A DNA stretch of 64,000 nt. It comes from Haloplasmatales bacterium 4B. Lineage in GTDB: Bacteria; Bacillota_I; Bacilli_A; Haloplasmatales; Haloplasmataceae. The notes below the pieces were generated by a model that saw only the letters and a program-made list of their open reading frames with translations, ran no database searches and was not told the origin of the DNA. Numbering within the stretch: the first letter of the stretch is position 1; each line of letters starts with the position of its first letter. A program made the position numbers and the translations under genes. Below, piece after piece: positions 8,603-19,642 of the stretch. Location: positions 1 through 64,000 of the forward strand of contig NSKI01000007.1 of NCBI GenBank assembly GCA_003586005.1, read 5' to 3'.

Positions 8603-9757
8603 TCACCCAAATTCAATAAATTTTTTTTTGTTTATCAGCAATAAACCAAAAACTATAATGGCAACTACTGATAATGAATATATGGAAAAACGAACATCAA
8701 TCTCAAATATTACACCTGCATAAAACGAACCACCGACATTCCCTAATGCGGTAAAAGCATTGTTTAGACCCATAATTTCTCCATTAGCATTTCCCACTCT
8801 AGATAAAATACTTTGCAAAAGTGGACGATATAAAGCTAAAAAGGCAAAAAAGATTATTAATATTACAATTGTAAAATTAAAATTACTTCTCTCATAATAC
8901 ATTGCCAGCGCCAATGTAGTAAATATGAAGAAGATACTAATCATCAGTGTATGGTAATCATTAAATTTTCTTTTAATAATTGGAAATATAAGTATATTCA
9001 TTAGTAAACCAATAAATCCTGTAACTGCCATAATAATTCCTAAGGATCTAGGTCTTAAGCCCATGATAAATTTTATATATGAATTAAAATTATTATTAAA
9101 TCCAATCGCAACAAAGCTTGTTAACATAGTTATTATTAATAAAAACGGAACCACAGTTTTTCGATATTTTGACAAGTCTTTTATAACATTACTACTTGTT
9201 ACCCGAGCTTTAACATGGGTTTCCTTTAAAACGAAAAAGATAATTAAACTCGATGAAATACTCAATATACCTTGGGCAATAAATGTAATGTGGTAATCTT
9301 TATCACCTATAAATCCACCAAAGAGATAGCCTAAAGTAGCAGTAAAACCTGTAATAGCTGTATATAATGCCATTATCTTAGTTCGCTTACTAGCATCAAC
9401 CACATCAATTAAATAGGCCATTCCACTAACAAATGACGCACAAGCAAATCCTCCGGCTATTAGTCTGAAAATTATAATAATATAAGGTACTGTTGAATAT
9501 CCAAATCCCAATTGGGCAAGCCCATAACCAATTGGTGCGATAATCATAAATTTTTTTCTTCCATATTTATCAGAAAATTTCCCCCATAAAGGTGATAATA
9601 AAAAATTTGTAAAAGACATAGAAGCAAATAAAACTCCTAATAAAAATGATCCATACCCAATACTTTCAACTAATTCAGGTGTTACAGGATGAGCAAAATT
9701 ATTAATAAATGTGGTCATTGTCATTACTGCGATAATTATAACTACTTTTTTATTCAT
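8603..9757 (-). CDS. Major facilitator superfamily exporter
   Basis: A 384-residue, 12-helix MFS transporter of the drug:H+ antiporter type. Motif A between helices 2 and 3 is intact (GKFSDKYGRKKF), an ESIGYG segment follows helix 1, and the second half has the usual helix 7-12 pattern. Substrate cannot be read from sequence; similar proteins are called TetA-like or multidrug exporters. It shares an operon with the cyclo-ligase. Confidence 0.82.
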   Translation of the reverse strand: MNKKVVIIIAVMTMTTFINNFAHPVTPELVESIGYGSFLLGVLFASMSFTNFLLSPLWGKFSDKYGRKKFMIIAPIGYGLAQLGFGYSTVPYIIIIFRLIAGGFACASFVSGMAYLIDVVDASKRTKIMALYTAITGFTATLGYLFGGFIGDKDYHITFIAQGILSISSSLIIFFVLKETHVKARVTSSNVIKDLSKYRKTVVPFLLIITMLTSFVAIGFNNNFNSYIKFIMGLRPRSLGIIMAVTGFIGLLMNILIFPIIKRKFNDYHTLMISIFFIFTTLALAMYYERSNFNFTIVILIIFFAFLALYRPLLQSILSRVGNANGEIMGLNNAFTALGNVGGSFYAGVIFEIDVRFSIYSLSVVAIIVFGLLLINKKKFIEFG

Positions 9758-9813
9758 TTATCTTCTCCACTTCACATGCTAGTTTCATTTTTCTTAAATT
9801 ATAACATAAATAA

Positions 9814-9837
9814 ATCACACATAAAAAAATGTGTGAT
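9814..9837 (-). terminator. Terminator of the suf operon
   Basis: A 9-bp perfect stem ATCACACAT/ATGTGTGAT with a six-base loop lies 8 bases past the sufB stop; on the minus strand it is followed by TTATTTATG. The flanking A/T tracts could let it work in both directions. Confidence 0.65.
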
Positions 9838-9844
9838 AATTTTT

Positions 9845-11260
9845 TTAGCCAATTGAACCTTCCATATTAAGCTTCAACAACTGATTTAATTCAACTGCAT
9901 ATTCCATTGGAAGTTCCTTCGCAAATGGTTCAATAAATCCCATAATAATCATTTCAGTTGCCTGACTTTCAGTAAGGCCTCTGCTCATTAAATAAAATAA
10001 TTGATCTTCTGAGACTTTAGAAACAGTTGCCTCATGTTCGATTTGGGCATCACTATTGTTTATAATATTAGTTGGTATAGTATCTGATTTTGATAAACCA
10101 TCTAAAATAATTGTGTCACACTCCACATGTGATTTTGCATTCTTTGCATTCTTTGCTAAATTAACTAACCCACGATAATTAACTCTTCCTCCACCTCGTG
10201 AAATGGATTTTGAAATGATAGTTGAAGATGTATGTGGTGCAAGATGAATCATTTTTGCACCTGTGTCTTGGTTTTGTCCTTCACCAGCAAAAGCTATTGA
10301 AACAGTTGTTCCTTTAGCACCTTCACCACGAAGAACACATGCAGGATATTTCATATTAACACATGAACCAATATTACCATCAATCCACTCCATGTGAGCT
10401 GATTTATCAACCAAAGCTCTTTTTGTAACTAAGTTAATAATATTGTTTGCCCAGTTTTGAACTGTAGAGTACCGGCAATATCCACCTTCACGAACAAATA
10501 TTTCAACAACAGCTGCATGTAGTGAATCTCTAGAATAAATGGGAGCTGTGCACCCTTCTACATAGTGAACAGAAGCCCCTTCATCAACAATGATTAAAGT
10601 ACGTTCAAATTGTCCCATTTGTTCAGAATTGATACGGAAATAAGATTGTAGTGGTTTTTCAACTTTGATACCTTTTGGAACATAAATAAACGAACCCCCA
10701 CTCCAAACAGCAGTATTCAAAGCAGCAAATTTATTATCTGTAGCTGAAACTGATTTTGCAAAATACTCTTTAAATAAATCGGGATATTCTTTAAGTGCTG
10801 AATCGGTGTCAAGAAATATTACCCCTAAGTCCTCTAATTCTTTCAAAGCGCTATGATATACAACTTCTGATTCAAATTGAGTTGAAACTCCAGCTAAAAA
10901 TTTTTGTTCAGCTTCAGGTATGCCCAATTTATCAAAAGTTTCTTTAATTTCTGAGGGCACATCTTCCCAATTATTTTCAGACCTATCTGTAGATTTAATA
11001 TAGTAAGTATAATTATCATAATCTATGTCTGATAAATCTGGCCCAAATGAAGGGTCAGGTTGATTAGCAAAATGATGAAATGCTTTCAAACGAATATCTA
11101 GCATCCATTCAGGCTCATTTTTTCTTTTTGAAATAACGCGAACTACTTCTTCATTTAATCCCTTACCAGTATTAAAAACACTTTTAGTTTCTGTTTTAAA
11201 ACCATATTTATAATCACCAACAATTTTGTCAATTTCTTTATTTTGTTTTTGTTCTGCCAC
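9845..11260 (-). CDS. sufB: Fe-S cluster assembly scaffold SufB
   Basis: Scaffold subunit of the SufBCD complex on which Fe-S clusters are built, 471 residues as expected. Recognisable stretches are the central beta-helix [19 protein letters not shown], the [18 protein letters not shown] region and the C-terminal [19 protein letters not shown] shared with SufD. Last gene of sufCDSUB; it also carries the conserved [19 protein letters not shown] segment. Confidence 0.97.
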   Translation of the reverse strand: MAEQKQNKEIDKIVGDYKYGFKTETKSVFNTGKGLNEEVVRVISKRKNEPEWMLDIRLKAFHHFANQPDPSFGPDLSDIDYDNYTYYIKSTDRSENNWEDVPSEIKETFDKLGIPEAEQKFLAGVSTQFESEVVYHSALKELEDLGVIFLDTDSALKEYPDLFKEYFAKSVSATDNKFAALNTAVWSGGSFIYVPKGIKVEKPLQSYFRINSEQMGQFERTLIIVDEGASVHYVEGCTAPIYSRDSLHAAVVEIFVREGGYCRYSTVQNWANNIINLVTKRALVDKSAHMEWIDGNIGSCVNMKYPACVLRGEGAKGTTVSIAFAGEGQNQDTGAKMIHLAPHTSSTIISKSISRGGGRVNYRGLVNLAKNAKNAKSHVECDTIILDGLSKSDTIPTNIINNSDAQIEHEATVSKVSEDQLFYLMSRGLTESQATEMIIMGFIEPFAKELPMEYAVELNQLLKLNMEGSIG

Positions 11261-11292
11261 TTACTACACCTCTTTTATCTATATAATTAAAT

Positions 11293-11745
11293 TTAACTAT
11301 TATCCTCTTCATCATGAATAAAAATTGCCTTATCTAGTGCCTTCCAAGCAATTGTTGCACATTTAAAGCGAGCTGGAAAATTTGCTACACCTTGATAGAC
11401 AATCGCATCACCCATAAATAATTCTTCATCAAAAGCTTCGCCTTTTACCATCTGAAGATAGTTTTTAAGGATTTTTTTAGCATCTTCTAATTTTTGCCCT
11501 TTAATTGTTTCACTCATGACTGAAGCTGCAGACATCGAAATTGAACAACCTGTACCATCATGAAATACATCAGTTATTATATTATCTACTACCTTAATTT
11601 GCACAGTTAAATCATCACCACATGTGGGATTTTTTAAGTGAACTTTATAATAAGTTTCATCACCAATTAATCCCTTGTTTCTTGGATTTTTATAATGATC
11701 CATAATTACTTGACGGTACAATGTTTCCAAATTACCATATGACAT
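11293..11745 (-). CDS. sufU: Zinc-dependent sulfurtransferase SufU
   Basis: IscU-fold protein of the Gram-positive SUF system that takes persulfide sulfur from SufS. The zinc ligands C42, D44 (NPTCGDDLTV), C67 (GTGCSISMSAAS) and C129 (RFKCATIAWKAL) are all present, together with the SufU-specific insert between the second and third cysteines. It follows sufS by 14 bases, as in Bacillus. Confidence 0.96.
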   Translation of the reverse strand: MSYGNLETLYRQVIMDHYKNPRNKGLIGDETYYKVHLKNPTCGDDLTVQIKVVDNIITDVFHDGTGCSISMSAASVMSETIKGQKLEDAKKILKNYLQMVKGEAFDEELFMGDAIVYQGVANFPARFKCATIAWKALDKAIFIHDEEDNS

Positions 11746-11759
11746 TGTGAAAAGCCCCC

Positions 11760-12965
11760 TTAAATAAAGTTATCAAAAAAGCCTTTTGCTTTTTTAATTG
11801 CGATAATTAATCTATCAATATCTTTTTTTGTATTATAAAAATATAGTGATGCTCTAATTGTTGCTACTTGTTTTAAGCAATGCATTAACGGTTGTGCACA
11901 ATGATGACCTGCCCTAATCGCAACATTTTCTTCATCAAATACACTTGCTGCATCATGAGGATGCACCCCATCAATATTAAAAGCGACAATTCCTGTATCA
12001 GTGTGTGGATTGAAAATAGTTACTCCATCTAATTCTTGCATTTTTTCTACTAAATATTTACGTAATTCAGTTTCTTTCTCAATAATAAAATTAAAGCCAA
12101 TTCTCTGAAGATATTCAATTGCAGCTTTTAGACCAATAGCTGATGCAATAATCGGTGTACCAGTTTCAAACTTATATGGAGCATCTTTATATGTCGATTC
12201 GTTTAAACCAACATAATCAATCATATCCCCACCAAATTCGATTGGTTCCATTTTTTGAAGTAGATTATACTTTCCGTACAAAACACCAATTCCTGTAGGT
12301 CCACACATTTTATGGCCTGAAAATGCTAAAAAATCACAATCCAATTCTTTAACATCAACAGGCATATGGGGTACAGCTTGAGCTGCATCAACCACAACAA
12401 CAATCTTTTTTTCATGGGCAATCTTGATAATTTCTTTTATTGGCGTGATATACCCCATTGCATTAGAAATATAATTTAGCGCAACTACTTTTGTTTTATC
12501 TGTTAATACTTTTTTGAAATTTTCTACCGTAATTCTTAAATCTTCATCTAATGGAACAAATACTAATTTTGCGTTTTTTACTTTTGCTACTTGTTGCCAC
12601 GGTAATAATGAGGAGTGATGTTCAAGCTCTGAAGTTATAATTTCGTCACCTGCTTCGATATTAGCCATTCCATAACTAGATGCTACTAAATTCAAAGCAC
12701 TAGAGGTACCACGAGTAAAGACAACTTCTTCAAATTGACAATTCAATAACTCGGCGACTTTAGCTCTAGCTTGTTCGTACATATCTGTCGCCTCATAACT
12801 AAGTTTATATACACCACGATGGACATTAACTCCTAATCTTTCATAATAGTAATTTAATGCATCAATTACCGCTTTTGGTTTTAAGGTTGATGCCGCATTA
12901 TCTAAATATACTATATTATCATTTTTAAACAAGTAAAAATCTTGACGTATTTTTTGAACATCCAT
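11760..12965 (-). CDS. sufS: Cysteine desulfurase SufS (class II)
   Basis: PLP enzyme that removes sulfur from cysteine for cluster assembly, 401 residues. PLP lysine K219 lies in FLAFSGHKMCGPTGIG and the catalytic cysteine C356 in IRAGHHCAQPLM, the class II RxGHHCA motif. The N-terminal YLDNAASTLKP is typical. Encoded between sufD and sufU. Confidence 0.97.
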   Translation of the reverse strand: MDVQKIRQDFYLFKNDNIVYLDNAASTLKPKAVIDALNYYYERLGVNVHRGVYKLSYEATDMYEQARAKVAELLNCQFEEVVFTRGTSSALNLVASSYGMANIEAGDEIITSELEHHSSLLPWQQVAKVKNAKLVFVPLDEDLRITVENFKKVLTDKTKVVALNYISNAMGYITPIKEIIKIAHEKKIVVVVDAAQAVPHMPVDVKELDCDFLAFSGHKMCGPTGIGVLYGKYNLLQKMEPIEFGGDMIDYVGLNESTYKDAPYKFETGTPIIASAIGLKAAIEYLQRIGFNFIIEKETELRKYLVEKMQELDGVTIFNPHTDTGIVAFNIDGVHPHDAASVFDEENVAIRAGHHCAQPLMHCLKQVATIRASLYFYNTKKDIDRLIIAIKKAKGFFDNFI

Positions 12966-12982
12966 AATATCACCTTCAATTT

Positions 12983-14239
12983 TTAGATTGACAACTTACT
13001 TTCAATAGTTTGAATAAAACTATTTTTAATAGATTCTGAATCAATTAATTCAATTAACGGGTATAAAAATCCTAAAATAATTAACTTCTCAGCTTCATTT
13101 TTAGATAAACCACGACTCATTAAATAATATAATTGTTCATCATCTACTTTTCCAATGGTTGCGCCGTGTCCTGCTAATACATCATACTCATCAATTAATA
13201 GATACGGGTTAGCGTAGACTTTAGCGCTATTTGATAAATTAATAATATTAGTATGCTGCTGTGAATTAGATTGATTCATGCCTTGGTTAATTTTACCTAT
13301 CCCATCAACATGCAAATAACCTTTATCTTTTACGATTCCGTGATTTATGATAGTTCCAACAGTATATGGAGCTAAATGATTAACTCTAACAGTTACTGCA
13401 TGTATATTATCCATATCAGTAAATAAAATATTTCTTGATTCACAATGAGCATTTTTACCAGCCAAGTTTATTATGTTATTTGAAACAGTAAATCCATCAT
13501 TTAATTGACCTAAGGCATATATTACCGAACCGTTATCTTTTACCAAACAATCTCTTTCAATAAAGGCATTAGTTTTTTCACTTAATCGGTCAATTCCAAT
13601 ATAATTTAATTTTGCGTTTTCTTCAATAACTACCTCACTTACATAATTTACATCAATTCTTTTTAAATTATCTAGTTTTTCAACTATTGAAAACTCACTA
13701 TTTTGACCTGATATTATATAAGTATGATGAACTAAATCGCTATTTTCACCAATAATATGTAATTTAAGAGTAGATTTGACAATCTTATTTTTGGGAATAT
13801 TAATTAAGATTGCACTATTTTGATAAGCAGAGTTTATAGCCATTAATTTATTGTTATTTTCTTTAATAAAATTATTATTAAATATTTGTAAAGCATTCTC
13901 ATTTTTAAATTGTAAAGCATCAAAATAACTAATGATTTCAACCCCAGTATATTCTTCATCTAAATTATTGTAAATGATATTACCGTCTTTTATAATTATG
14001 ATATTATTTTCATCATCAACTAAATTATTGATATTTCGCGGTAAAATTTTAACTGTTTTTTCAGAATTATATTTAACATTTAAATTCTCAAGATAAATTT
14101 TCCCTAATTTTATTTTACCAATTTTTGGGTAATCAATTTGTTTAATATTATCTAATTGCTTTTGTCTTAAATTAATTATTGTTTCGCTATCTAAATAAAA
14201 ATTTTCTTTTAAGCTATTACGAAAAATTTGTTCAGTCAT
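12983..14239 (-). CDS. sufD: Fe-S cluster assembly protein SufD
   Basis: SufB paralogue that completes the SufBCD scaffold. It is a divergent 418-residue protein, as SufD usually is, with the shared C-terminal HGATIGKVDDEQLYYLMSRG motif and a beta-helix middle rich in N and I. The position between sufC and sufS is decisive. Confidence 0.93.
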   Translation of the reverse strand: MTEQIFRNSLKENFYLDSETIINLRQKQLDNIKQIDYPKIGKIKLGKIYLENLNVKYNSEKTVKILPRNINNLVDDENNIIIIKDGNIIYNNLDEEYTGVEIISYFDALQFKNENALQIFNNNFIKENNNKLMAINSAYQNSAILINIPKNKIVKSTLKLHIIGENSDLVHHTYIISGQNSEFSIVEKLDNLKRIDVNYVSEVVIEENAKLNYIGIDRLSEKTNAFIERDCLVKDNGSVIYALGQLNDGFTVSNNIINLAGKNAHCESRNILFTDMDNIHAVTVRVNHLAPYTVGTIINHGIVKDKGYLHVDGIGKINQGMNQSNSQQHTNIINLSNSAKVYANPYLLIDEYDVLAGHGATIGKVDDEQLYYLMSRGLSKNEAEKLIILGFLYPLIELIDSESIKNSFIQTIESKLSI

Positions 14240-14259
14240 TTTGATCCTCCATCTTTAGA

Positions 14260-15096
14260 TTATAAATCTAATGATTTTTTAGTAGCACATTCGCCAATCA
14301 TTGCTGGTCTTTTACTTTTTTCATCATCGGGAACGACTTTTTCATCAACAATACCTAATTCTTCTTTTATCCAATCATAGCCATCTTTATCGATTTTTTC
14401 CATTAACTCTAAGCCCCCACTTTTAACGATTCTGCCCTGCATCATAACATGCACAAAATCAGGTTTAATATAATCTAAAATTCTTTGGTAGTGCGTTATT
14501 AATAGACAGGCAAAATCAGGGTTTCTTAATGAATTAATTGCTTCACCAACAATTCGCAAAGCGTCCACATCAAGACCTGAATCAATTTCATCTAAAATCG
14601 CAAACTTTGGTTTTAACATTAACATTTGTAAAATTTCATTGCGTTTTTTTTCTCCACCAGAAAAACCATCGTTTAAATAACGATGTGGTAGGTCACTACG
14701 CATCTGTAGTTTTTCAATTGCTTTATTATAATCAATGATAAATTTATATAAAGGTAATGATTTACCTGTTACAGACTGAATAGCTGTACGAATAAAGTCA
14801 GAATTCGTTACTCCAGGTACTTCTGAAGGGTATTGCATTGCAAGAAATAATCCTTTCCTTGCCCTTTCATCAACTTGCATTTCTACGATATCTTCATTGT
14901 TTAATAAAATCTCTCCACCCGTGACAGTATATTTTGGATAACCCATTATAGTCGATGATAAAGTTGATTTACCAGTACCATTTGGTCCCATAATAACGTG
15001 TACTTCTCCACCTTTTATTTCTAGGTTGACCCCTTTTAAAATTTCTTTATCTTCAACAGATGCATGTAAATTGTTTATATGTAAAACAGGCTTCAT
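14260..15096 (-). CDS. sufC: Fe-S assembly ATPase SufC
   Basis: ABC-type ATPase of the SufBCD complex. Walker A is GPNGTGKSTLSS, the signature FSGGEKKRNEILQ and Walker B FAILDEIDSGLDVDAL are SufC-typical. At 278 residues it is about 20 residues longer than most SufC because of a polar C-terminal tail after EELGIVDEK. A good GGAGG site precedes ATG 15096. First gene of the operon. Confidence 0.97.
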   Translation of the reverse strand: MKPVLHINNLHASVEDKEILKGVNLEIKGGEVHVIMGPNGTGKSTLSSTIMGYPKYTVTGGEILLNNEDIVEMQVDERARKGLFLAMQYPSEVPGVTNSDFIRTAIQSVTGKSLPLYKFIIDYNKAIEKLQMRSDLPHRYLNDGFSGGEKKRNEILQMLMLKPKFAILDEIDSGLDVDALRIVGEAINSLRNPDFACLLITHYQRILDYIKPDFVHVMMQGRIVKSGGLELMEKIDKDGYDWIKEELGIVDEKVVPDDEKSKRPAMIGECATKKSLDL

Positions 15097-15130
15097 TCTT
15101 TTCCTCCTATTACTTATTTCACTAATATTA

Positions 15131-15160
15131 ATTATACAAAAATAATTTATTTATTGCCAA
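15131..15160 (-). promoter_or_regulatory. Proximal sigma-A promoter of sufCDSUB
   Basis: TTGGCA (15155-15160) and TATAAT (15131-15136) are 18 bp apart on the minus strand, giving a leader of about 25-30 bases before sufC. Confidence 0.65.
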
Positions 15161-15221
15161 TGATATAATAATGAATTTTATTTTTTTTTACTTCAATATT
15201 ATTTTAATCGAAAAGTCATTT

Positions 15222-15239
15222 AATATTAAATTTAATATT
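15222..15239. promoter_or_regulatory. 18-bp palindrome between the two suf promoters
   Basis: aatattaaatttaatatt is a perfect palindrome located between the distal and proximal suf promoters. It could be an operator for a suf regulator, but it consists only of A and T, so the case is weak. Confidence 0.25.
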
Positions 15240-15267
15240 TTAATAAATTCTTAAAATCACTCATACA

Positions 15268-15296
15268 ATTATATCACTACTTTTTTTACTAAGCAA
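15268..15296 (-). promoter_or_regulatory. Distal promoter of sufCDSUB
   Basis: TTGCTT (15291-15296) and a perfect TATAAT (15268-15273) are 17 bp apart on the minus strand, about 165 bases upstream of sufC. With the proximal promoter this accounts for the otherwise gene-free 15097-15336 stretch. Confidence 0.5.
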
Positions 15297-15336
15297 ACAA
15301 TCAGATTCCAAAATTACATATTGGAAATAGATCTCA

Positions 15337-15372
15337 AAAAAACAAGTTTTTTAATTAAAATACTTGTTTTTT
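15337..15372 (-). terminator. Terminator of the pyr operon
   Basis: An 11-bp perfect stem AAAAAACAAGT/ACTTGTTTTTT (15337-15347 with 15362-15372) around a 14-nt AT loop lies 55 bases past pyrD. It ends in a T-run on either strand and separates pyr from suf transcription. Confidence 0.65.
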
Positions 15373-15426
15373 CTTAATATATTTTTATTTCATTTATACT
15401 AGGCTTAAATTAGTTACTCTATAAAT

Positions 15427-17114
<1,688 letters not shown>

Positions 17115-17128
<14 letters not shown>

Positions 17129-18410
17129 GTTTTTCACCTAGTATATTATAAACTATTTTACCTTCTACCATCGTCATAACAGGTACACCTTGAGATTCCC
17201 AATAAGAAAACGGAGTGTTTTTCCCCTTGGATGCAAATTCACTAGGCTTTATAACCATCTTCTTATTTAAATCAATTAAAGTTATATCTGCTGTTTTTCC
17301 TACCTTAATTTCGCCACAATCTAAATTAAATAATCTAGCAGGATTTATTGTCAGTAGATCAATTAATTTATTAAGTGTTATAAATCCCTTTAAGACCAAG
17401 TTTGTATACATTAGGGGAAAACAAGTTTCTAAACCGACAATTCCAAATGGTGCTTCTATAAAACTCTTTGTTTTTTCTTCCTCACTATGTGGTGCATGGT
17501 CGGTTGCTATAATATCTATTGTACCATCCTGCAATCCTTTAATTAGTGCCAACTTATCCTCAATACCCCTTAATGGTGGATTCATTTTATAATTTGCATC
17601 ATTAATATCAATATCATCTTCACAAAGTAATAGATGATGAGGTGTGACTTCACAACTTATTTTAAGCCCTTTATTTTTGGCATATTCTATTTTTTCTAAT
17701 GATTCTTTTGTGCTAATATGACAAACATGGTATGAACAACCCGTTTTTTCAACTAATTTTATATCTCTTTCAACCTGTATATACTCTGATTCACTTGTGA
17801 TTCCCTTGATAGCTAACTGCTTACTTAATTTTCCTTCATGAATATATCCATTATTAGTTAGTAATTTATCTTCACAATGTGCAACAATTTTTTTATTGAC
17901 TTTTTTAGCTTGAAGCATCGCTTCATACATTATTGATTCTTGTTGAACACCTTCACCATCATCAGTAAAAGCAATTGCACCTTCTTCAGCCATTATGTTA
18001 AAATTGACTAACTTCCTACCTTCTTCATTTTTAGTAATTGTGCTATAAGGTAATACTTTTACTAAAGCATCCCTTCTTAACAAATGTTTAATGTTTTCAA
18101 GTTTTTTTAAACTATCAATTACTGGTTTAGTATTTGGCATTGCCGCTATAGTAGTAAAACCACCAATTGCTGCTGCTAAAGTTCCACTACAAATTGTTTC
18201 TTTATGTGTATTTCCTGGTTCCCTTAAATGCACATGCATATCAATAAATCCAGGCGTTAAAATGGTATTACTAGCATCAATCAAAATAGTACAATCACTA
18301 CACAATTTAATATTTTTTTCCATCTTAGTTATTTTGTTATTTTCAATTTGAATATCAATTTGTTCAAAAGAATTATTAGAATAAACTAACCCATTTTTTA
18401 TTAAAATCAA
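17115..18410 (-). CDS. pyrC: Dihydroorotase
   Basis: Zinc amidohydrolase forming dihydroorotate from carbamoyl aspartate. Metal ligands are in DMHVHLREPG, the carboxylatable lysine region is followed by AHCED and HICHIST-type VCHIST, and the catalytic Asp is in IIATDHAPHSEEE. 431 residues, class I bacterial type. Translation begins at a TTG directly after the pyrB stop, with AAGGTG at proper distance, which suggests coupled translation. Confidence 0.96.
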
Positions 18411-19286
18411 CTAGACACCTTCTTTCAATGATCTTTCTATTACAGCCTTTCTAATATATAATCCATTTTTCATTTGCTTAAAGATTCTTGATTTATCACA
18501 TTCAACAAGACAATCTGCAATTTCTACACCTCTATTTACAGGAGCAGGATGCATTATTATTGCTGTTTCTTTTAGTCTTTGATACCTCTCTATTGTAAGC
18601 CCATAAAGTTGATGATACATTTCCTTAGTTAAAGATATCTCTTTTTTATGTCTTTCATGTTGTACTCTAAGTAACATTACAATATCCACTTCTGATATTA
18701 CATCATCTAACTCACAAAACCTTTTGTCTTGATTTTGTAATTCTGGCGGAGCACATAAATATACTTCCATTCCAAGCCTTTCCATTATTTCAATATTAGT
18801 GCTGGCTACTCGAGAATGAACTATATCACCTACAATCGCAATTTTTAAGCCTTCAAAGTGTTTAAATTCTTGTTGAATTGTTAATAAATCTAGTAAAGAT
18901 TGAGTAGGATGATTACCACTACCATCACCAGCATTTATAATTGGAATATTAGTATGATTAATTAATTCTTCATAATACTTATTTTGGTTATGCCTAATAA
19001 CAACTGCATCTACATATTGAGTAAAGGTAATAACTGTATCATATAACGATTCACCTTTTTGAATGCTTGATTCACTTTTGTTAAATGTAATCACTTTACA
19101 TCCTAACCTGTGTTCTGCTGCCTCAAAAGAATTCTGTGTTCTTGTACTAGGTTCGAAAAAAAGATTAGCAATAATTTTATTATCATAATTTACTTTTTCT
19201 CCATTTATAAATTCTTTTGCTCGATCTAAAATTTTAAGAATTTCATTGACAGGTAAATCTTTTAAGTTTAGTAAATGTTTTAGCAT
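18411..19286 (-). CDS. pyrB: Aspartate carbamoyltransferase catalytic chain
   Basis: Catalyses carbamoyl aspartate formation, the committed step of pyrimidine synthesis. The carbamoyl phosphate loop FFEPSTRTQNSFE, the GDGSGNHPTQSLLDL motif and HPAPVNRGVEI are intact in 291 residues. No pyrI regulatory chain is present, as expected for Bacillota. First structural gene after the double attenuator. Confidence 0.97.
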   Translation of the reverse strand: MLKHLLNLKDLPVNEILKILDRAKEFINGEKVNYDNKIIANLFFEPSTRTQNSFEAAEHRLGCKVITFNKSESSIQKGESLYDTVITFTQYVDAVVIRHNQNKYYEELINHTNIPIINAGDGSGNHPTQSLLDLLTIQQEFKHFEGLKIAIVGDIVHSRVASTNIEIMERLGMEVYLCAPPELQNQDKRFCELDDVISEVDIVMLLRVQHERHKKEISLTKEMYHQLYGLTIERYQRLKETAIIMHPAPVNRGVEIADCLVECDKSRIFKQMKNGLYIRKAVIERSLKEGV

Positions 19287-19300
19287 TTTTTCGCTCCTTA

Positions 19301-19371
19301 CACAAAAAGAGTACCTTTAAAGGTAATCATTAAAAATGTACCTTTTTAGTCTCACTGAACTAAGTTAAAGG
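19301..19371 (-). promoter_or_regulatory. PyrR-type attenuator 2, next to pyrB
   Basis: On the minus strand the binding-loop motif GTTCAGTGAGACT lies within a stem CCTTT...AAAAGG (19341-19371). Downstream come TACCTTT and AAAGGTA (19312-19325), which form a short stem ending in CTCTTTTT. Three alternatives share the same bases: the PyrR-stabilised stem (CCTTT with AAAGG), an antiterminator (AAAGGTA with TACCTTT), and the terminator. That mutually exclusive logic is that of Bacillus pyr leaders. The terminator stem is weak. Confidence 0.7.
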
Positions 19372-19403
19372 ATATTCTTTTTTAAATATTGCTCTATTTA
19401 GAC

Positions 19404-19509
19404 ATAAAAAATCCTCTTAGATAAAGCTAAGAGGAAACATATCAATATATAAATATGTTAAAACATATTAAATCTTATATATTCCTTCTCAGCCTCTCTG
19501 AACTGAATT
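19404..19509 (-). promoter_or_regulatory. PyrR-type attenuator 1, promoter-proximal
   Basis: The motif GTTCAGAGAGGCTGAGAAGG, a close match to the PyrR binding loop, lies at 19484-19503. It is followed by an antiterminator-capable arm (AATATATAA with TTATATATT) and then a strong terminator: an 8-bp stem CCTCTTAG/CTAAGAGG (19413-19434) and a T-run. UMP-bound PyrR should stabilise the first loop and let the terminator form. Confidence 0.85.
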
Positions 19510-19520
19510 AAAGTCTCTTT

Positions 19521-19549
19521 ATTTTACACAATTTTTAACATAAAGTCAA
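19521..19549 (-). promoter_or_regulatory. Promoter of pyrBCKD
   Basis: TTGACT (19544-19549) and TAAAAT (19521-19526) with a 17-bp spacer on the minus strand, just upstream of the first PyrR loop, giving a leader of roughly 230 bases. Confidence 0.75.
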
Positions 19550-19642
19550 TATTTTTTTTATTTTATTAGAATAAAATTTAGTAATAGCATTTAAAACCTA
19601 GTAAATAAAACATCTTTACGCTTTGATTTAATCATAATTACT

